Assembly (NCBI GenBank): GCA_945888375.1 | Contig: CAMCZZ010000019.1 | Coordinates: forward strand, 1 to 64,000 | Source of the DNA: Akkermansia muciniphila | GTDB lineage: Bacteria > Verrucomicrobiota > Verrucomicrobiia > Opitutales > Opitutaceae | DNA length: 64,000 nt | Direction: 5' to 3' | Part shown: positions 59,923-64,000 of the stretch, one piece after another | How the letters are laid out: the number at the start of each line of letters is the position of its first letter | Numbering within the stretch: position 1 is the first letter of the stretch | Program-made: the position numbers and the translations under genes | Notes under the pieces: generated by a model | The model's database searches: none | Seen by the model: only the letters and a program-made list of their open reading frames with translations | Told to the model about the DNA's origin: nothing

Positions 59923-60452
59923 TGCTCCGCGACTCACGCCAGGTCCTCGCCTTGCTGGCTTGCGCCGGCATCCTAAACGCGATCATCGCGCAGCTTAATC
60001 ACGCCCTTGCGCCGCTCGCCCTGACGATCTCCAGCCCCGGCTTGTTGATCGCCTTCGCCGCCCTGCGGTTGCCCGCCAAAACCGGACTCGCCGTGGTGCT
60101 TTGCTCCGGCCTCTGGCTCGACGCCACCGCCCCGACGCCTTTCGGCCGTCAGGCCGCACTGCTCGGCCTCGCCTTTGGTTTGCTGCATAATATCGCCCGG
60201 CGCCTGCCGCGCGAGGATGCCTTGGTTGGAGTGGTCTCGGCGCTCTTCACCAACCTCGCCCTGTTCGTATTGCTCGCTGTAATGGATCTCGGCGTCCTGC
60301 CCGATTCCGGCGCGGGGGCCCTGCGCCTGCTGGCTGACCTTATCGTATCCCAAGTGTTCACCACCCTGGCCGGACCGTGGTTTCTCGCCCTGCAAAACGG
60401 CCTGCTTTCTTTCGCCGGCACCCCGCCGCACAAAGGGCCCCGCCCCGTCTGA
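59922..60452 (+). CDS. mreD: rod shape-determining protein MreD
   Basis: A 176-residue inner-membrane protein with about five hydrophobic segments (ALLACAGILNAIIAQLNHAL, LLIAFAALRLPAKTGLAVVL, AALLGLAFGLLHNIARRL, LFTNLALFVLLAVMDLG). Sequence is poorly conserved in this family; the call rests on topology and position between mreC and mrdA. The ATG at 59922 overlaps the mreC stop; a GTG at 59919 is an alternative. Confidence 0.85.
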   Translation: MLRDSRQVLALLACAGILNAIIAQLNHALAPLALTISSPGLLIAFAALRLPAKTGLAVVLCSGLWLDATAPTPFGRQAALLGLAFGLLHNIARRLPREDALVGVVSALFTNLALFVLLAVMDLGVLPDSGAGALRLLADLIVSQVFTTLAGPWFLALQNGLLSFAGTPPHKGPRPV

Positions 60453-60454
60453 CC

Positions 60455-62440
60455 ATGGCCTTCGCCCCGCGCTCCTCCGCACCGGAACGCCCCGGCTCCA
60501 TGGTCGAGTCCCACCGCGGCTACGATCCACGCCTCTGGCTTTTTTACGGCCTGCTGGTCTTACTGCTGGCGGTCTTGACGGCTGGCCTAGGCTACCAACA
60601 ACTCGGTCGGACCGATCTGCATCGCGAACGCGAAACCGTGCAGAGCCAGCGCCGGGTCATCGTGCCAGGTCCCCGCGGCAACCTCTTCGACCGCGAAGGC
60701 CGTCTGCTGGTAGGTAACCGCCCCCGCTTCGCCGTCACCCTGAATCTGGACGAACTGCGCACCGAGTTTCGCCGCGAATACCTCCGGGTGCGCCGTAACT
60801 ACCGCGAAACCGGCGACAAGGATCTGCCCAACGCCACCCAACTGGAGAGAATCGCCCGCGTTTCCGTGGTTCAAAGCCACCTGCAGATCATTAATCGCAT
60901 CCTCGGCACTCGCGAAAAGGTGAATCCCGAAACCCTGGAACGCCACTACCGTCAGGCGCGTATCCTTCCTTTTATTCTGCTGGAGGACATAACCCCAGCG
61001 GCCTACTCCCGACTCCTGGAACAGTTGCCCGTCAACTCCCCCCTCCAAGTCTATGCCGCCTCCACTCGCGCCTATCCCCACGGCCGGCTCGCAGCCCACA
61101 CGCTCGGCTACACCGCCTCGGACGATGACCTCGCGGTGAACGAAGGACTCCCCGGCGCGGAGCTGACCACGTTTAAAATGCGCGGCTCGGTCGGCCGCCA
61201 GGGCCTGGAGGCGGCCCTGGACACCCGCCTCCAGGGTCAGGCCGGAGGCACCATCTACCGGGTCGATCCCGCCGGCTACCGCCTCCAGCCCGCACTGGAA
61301 AAACGCCGCCCCCTGCAGGGCGAGGATATCGTCACCAGTCTAGATCTGGACCTGCAACGCGCGGCGGAAACCCAGATGGCCGAGAACGGCCTGGCTGGCG
61401 CCGCCGTGGCCCTGGATATCCCCTCCGGAGAAGTGAGGGTGCTCGCCAGCCACCCCGATTATGACCTCAACGATTTCACTCCGCGCCTGACCGAAAAAAC
61501 CGCCTCCGGGATAAACGCCCAAGGCGCCTGGCTCAACCGCGCCACCCAGGGCCTCTACCCACCGGGCTCGACCTTTAAACTGGTCACCGCCCTCGCCGGC
61601 CTGCGCACCGGCCACATCCGACCCGATTCGCAGGTCGAATGCACCGGCACCTACCAGGTCGGAGGCCGCGTCTTTGTGTGTAACAACCACCGCGACCGCG
61701 GTATCCTCACCCTTTCCCAAGCGCTCGAAAAAAGCTGTAACACTTTTTTTTACCTCTACGGCCTCCAGACCGGCATCGACGCCATCGCGGCCGAGGCCCG
61801 GCTACGCGGACTGGACCGTCCGACCGGCATAGACCTGCCCCACGAAGCCCGCCACATGCTCGTCCCCGATCCCGCTTGGAAAGAAGCCCGACGCAGTGAC
61901 CGCTGGTTCCCCGGCGATACGGCCAACGTCTCCATCGGCCAGGGCGACCTCGCCCTCACCCCGCTGCAAATGGCCTGCCTCGTCGCCTCGCTGGCACGGG
62001 GCGAGACCCTCACCCGCCCTACGCTCCTTCATCAAAACACCCCCTCGAACCGCCCACAGCCTGTGGACGGGATCGCCCCGTCGGCTAGGGCGGCCATCCT
62101 CACAGGCATGGAAGCCGTCACCAACACCGGCACCGGTCAAATCCTCCAAACCCCCCGTTTCCGGGTCCCTGGCCTGAGAATAGCCGGCAAAACCGGCACC
62201 GCCCAAAAAGCCACCGCCCAAGGCATCCTGAATTTCGCTTGGTTCGTGGGCTTTGTGCCCATCGAAAACCCGCAAATCGCCGTCGCCGTGCTAGTCGAAG
62301 GAGACACCCCCGGCGAGGATGTCGCCGGCGGTCGCTACGCCGCCCCCGTGGCCGGGGCGATTTTTAGAGCCTGGGCGGATAAAACCGGCCAATACCCGCC
62401 GAACCATACGGCCACCCCCTCCCCCCCTAGCGGGGGCTGA
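60455..62440 (+). CDS. mrdA: penicillin-binding protein 2 (peptidoglycan transpeptidase of elongation)
   Basis: A 661-residue class B PBP. Membrane anchor (about 25-47), N-terminal pedestal (PRGNLFDREGRLLVGNRPRF), and transpeptidase with catalytic SxxK in PPGSTFKLVTAL, SxN in KSCNTFFYLYG, and KTG in IAGKTGTAQKATAQ. Dimerisation/head segments IYRVDPAGYRL and GLEAALDTRLQG. Works with RodA (not in this window) and MreBCD. ATG at 60455, 2 bp after the mreD stop. Ends in a Pro/Ser-rich tail. Confidence 0.95.
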   Translation: MAFAPRSSAPERPGSMVESHRGYDPRLWLFYGLLVLLLAVLTAGLGYQQLGRTDLHRERETVQSQRRVIVPGPRGNLFDREGRLLVGNRPRFAVTLNLDELRTEFRREYLRVRRNYRETGDKDLPNATQLERIARVSVVQSHLQIINRILGTREKVNPETLERHYRQARILPFILLEDITPAAYSRLLEQLPVNSPLQVYAASTRAYPHGRLAAHTLGYTASDDDLAVNEGLPGAELTTFKMRGSVGRQGLEAALDTRLQGQAGGTIYRVDPAGYRLQPALEKRRPLQGEDIVTSLDLDLQRAAETQMAENGLAGAAVALDIPSGEVRVLASHPDYDLNDFTPRLTEKTASGINAQGAWLNRATQGLYPPGSTFKLVTALAGLRTGHIRPDSQVECTGTYQVGGRVFVCNNHRDRGILTLSQALEKSCNTFFYLYGLQTGIDAIAAEARLRGLDRPTGIDLPHEARHMLVPDPAWKEARRSDRWFPGDTANVSIGQGDLALTPLQMACLVASLARGETLTRPTLLHQNTPSNRPQPVDGIAPSARAAILTGMEAVTNTGTGQILQTPRFRVPGLRIAGKTGTAQKATAQGILNFAWFVGFVPIENPQIAVAVLVEGDTPGEDVAGGRYAAPVAGAIFRAWADKTGQYPPNHTATPSPPSGG

Positions 62441-62635
62441 AACCACAAATAAGCCGGGTTCATGCAGTTGACCGGCGGAGCAGCGGGGTGGCATGGCGAG
62501 CGTAGTTTGATACGAACCAAGTAAAGGGCCCATCCGGGAAATCCATGGTTAACGTTCTAATTTTTAGGGCGATTTGCATTAGGAACGTCAAAGACCAGGC
62601 GGTCTTGACCGTCGCCCCCCCACCTCCCGCCGGTC

Positions 62636-62669
62636 AAAAAAAGCCCCCCGGTCTTTGGGACCGGGGGGC
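62636..62669 (-). terminator. intrinsic terminator after the beta-strand repeat protein gene
   Basis: A perfect 11-bp stem GCCCCCCGGTC / GACCGGGGGGC (62643-62653 / 62659-62669) with a 5-nt loop. On the minus strand it is followed by seven Ts (62642-62636). The 62441-62642 stretch otherwise contains no gene. Confidence 0.93.
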
Positions 62670-62700
62670 CGAGCTCAAACCGCGTCACAACAACTGCCGA

Positions 62701-64000
62701 TCAGGGCGTGGGCGCGGTGTAACCGACGGACAGACGCAGGAAGCGGCGGGGGTTGGTGGTCAGGTTTACGTCATCGGTGTAGGTCGAGGTCGTGCCCACC
62801 GTGTTAGTGGCGCCGGTGCCGGCGGCGAAGGCCGTCGTGCCAAGGGCGGAGGTGCCCTCGACCGTGTAGGTCAACGCGACGTCGGCCGTGGCCTTGCGCG
62901 GATAAGTTAGGGTCAGGAAGTTGCCGGAGCGACCGACCACCACGGGGCTGGCATTCGCCACCTTCGCGTTCGTATCAAGGGCATACTCTAGGATGTTGAC
63001 CAAACCGTCGCCATCAAAGTCCTCGGTATCGCCGGCCAGCACGGTGCCATCGTCGTCATAGACGCCGAATTGCTCGAAACGCCAGTTCTGCAGGGCGGTG
63101 TAAACCACGGCGGTGGGCGTAGCGGAGACCTCGGCGGAGTTACCGCTGGTGCCGAGGGCGTTGGCGGCCTCGATCAGGTAGTAGTAGGTCGTGCCATTGG
63201 TCAGACCGGTGTCCACATAGCTGGTCGCAGTGACGTCGGAAGCCACGGTGGCGTAGCCGCTGCCGGAGGTGGTGGAACGTTTGACGAGGTAGCCGGTGGC
63301 ATTGCTGCTGGCGGACCAAGTCAGGGAGACCTGGGCGTTACCGGCCGAGGCGGCCACGCTGCCGGGAACCGAGGGCAGCACGACGGCGGTCCCACCGCTC
63401 ACCTCCAACACGCCGGTGGCGGTGGTGAAGGTGTAGGATACCGCTCCGACCGTAGCCGTCCAGACACCGGAACCGGAAGCGGTTTCAGCGAGAGGAGTCT
63501 CGGTGCCGGAGGCTACGGCCGATACGGCGGTGAAAGCTCCTGCAGCGCCCGTGGCTTGGAACAGGGTGTAGGAACCGTCGTAAACGGTATCGAGGAAGTT
63601 CAGCTTGAGCGCGCCACCATAGGTAAGACCGCCAGCCGCCTCCACGCTCACGCCCGTGAACTTGTTCGCGGCGAAATCAAACTGGGTCGTCGCGCTGGCA
63701 CTCAGGGTCAGGGTGGCGGCCTTGGTGAAGGCCAGACGGCCGGTCAAAGTGCCCGTCGCATCAGGACGGAGGGAGCCGTTGATCGTGGTGACACCGCCCA
63801 GCTTTCCATTGCCAGCCAGAGTAGCTCCAGTGGCCACAGTGACAGCACCGGGTTCGGTGTTTTGATAATCAGTCCCCAGCACGCCCGTGGTGGGTTCAGT
63901 GAGGGAAATCACGTCATCGCACACTAAACTGGTCGGGTGGCGGCCGAAGGTCAAATCGACTCCGGCCAGGGTGTAATGGCGCTCGATGGCACCAAGTAGA
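62701..64000 (-). CDS. C-terminal part of a large autotransporter-associated beta-strand repeat protein (runs off the window)
   Basis: The reading frame is open to the right edge, so the gene starts beyond 64000; about 433 C-terminal residues are visible. First comes beta-strand repeat sequence (GAVTVATGATLAGNGKLGGV, TTINGSLRPDATGTLTGRL), the pattern of autotransporter-associated beta-strand repeats. Then an FN3 domain (SAGNAQVSLTWSASSNATGY, TNGTTYYYLIEAANALGTSG). The end has WRFEQFGVYDDDGTVLAGD, then DFDGDGLVNILEYALDT, a C-terminal tail common in exported proteins of Verrucomicrobiota. No membrane autotransporter barrel is present; likely a secreted or surface protein. Function unknown. Confidence 0.85.
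   Translation of the reverse strand, partial: LLGAIERHYTLAGVDLTFGRHPTSLVCDDVISLTEPTTGVLGTDYQNTEPGAVTVATGATLAGNGKLGGVTTINGSLRPDATGTLTGRLAFTKAATLTLSASATTQFDFAANKFTGVSVEAAGGLTYGGALKLNFLDTVYDGSYTLFQATGAAGAFTAVSAVASGTETPLAETASGSGVWTATVGAVSYTFTTATGVLEVSGGTAVVLPSVPGSVAASAGNAQVSLTWSASSNATGYLVKRSTTSGSGYATVASDVTATSYVDTGLTNGTTYYYLIEAANALGTSGNSAEVSATPTAVVYTALQNWRFEQFGVYDDDGTVLAGDTEDFDGDGLVNILEYALDTNAKVANASPVVVGRSGNFLTLTYPRKATADVALTYTVEGTSALGTTAFAAGTGATNTVGTTSTYTDDVNLTTNPRRFLRLSVGYTAPTP

Overview
The window is about 64 kb of GC-rich bacterial chromosome, densely coded, with no rRNA, prophage, integrase or transposase seen. The gene content fits the phylum Verrucomicrobiota, most likely an Opitutaceae-like lineage (inference). 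Supporting signs are an autotransporter-associated beta-strand repeat protein ending in a DFDGDG..NILEYAL-type tail, a divergent AraC / DUF5107-TPR pair, Lpt and Mre genes of a Gram-negative rod, and almost no Shine-Dalgarno sequences upstream of start codons.

Layout. 0.25-5.7 kb: a Tgt-MnmC-like fusion for tRNA position 34, a subtilase and a chemoreceptor. 6.2-11.9 kb: a minus-strand phosphate operon pstS-pstC-pstA-pstB-phoU plus a small gene, with tandem hairpins after pstS. 12.0-14.9 kb: a LysR regulator divergent from an SbtA-type bicarbonate transporter, then an alpha/beta hydrolase. 15.0-20.9 kb: a branched-chain amino-acid-type ABC uptake operon (livK-H-M-G-[DUF2264]-F). 21.0-28.1 kb: enolase, RNase HII, RNase HIII, MutY, a GYF-like membrane protein and a fused E1 alpha/beta 2-oxoacid dehydrogenase.

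28.1-36.7 kb is the accessory region. It holds a type III-like restriction helicase-nuclease, a DUF3800 protein, a beta-class (Mod-like) DNA methyltransferase, an AT-rich Sll1717-like P-loop ATPase, and an Mrr-type nuclease with an N-terminal PUA/EVE-like sensor. Together they look like a composite defence locus and are the best candidate for an undescribed system here.

36.8-40.3 kb carries LPS genes (kdsC, an LptC-like gene, lptA, lptB) and hprK. 40.5-49.5 kb (minus strand) is the NYN/DUF2851 pair followed by the nusA-infB-rbfA-nrnA-truB-ribF translation operon; an intrinsic terminator lies just before nusA. 49.6-57.6 kb has an SPFH protein, a small membrane protein, a glycosyltransferase, the AraC / DUF5107 pair and an NtrC-type regulator. 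57.7-62.4 kb has a tRNA-Ser(UGA) and mreB-mreC-mreD-mrdA for rod shape. 62.7 kb to the end is the C-terminal part of a large exported beta-strand repeat protein.

Between genes there is a family of degenerate heptamer (GTAGCGG-like) repeats arranged as inverted pairs (three copies), one long inverted repeat of another family at 41.5 kb, and a four-unit heptamer array inside the lptA signal-peptide region.
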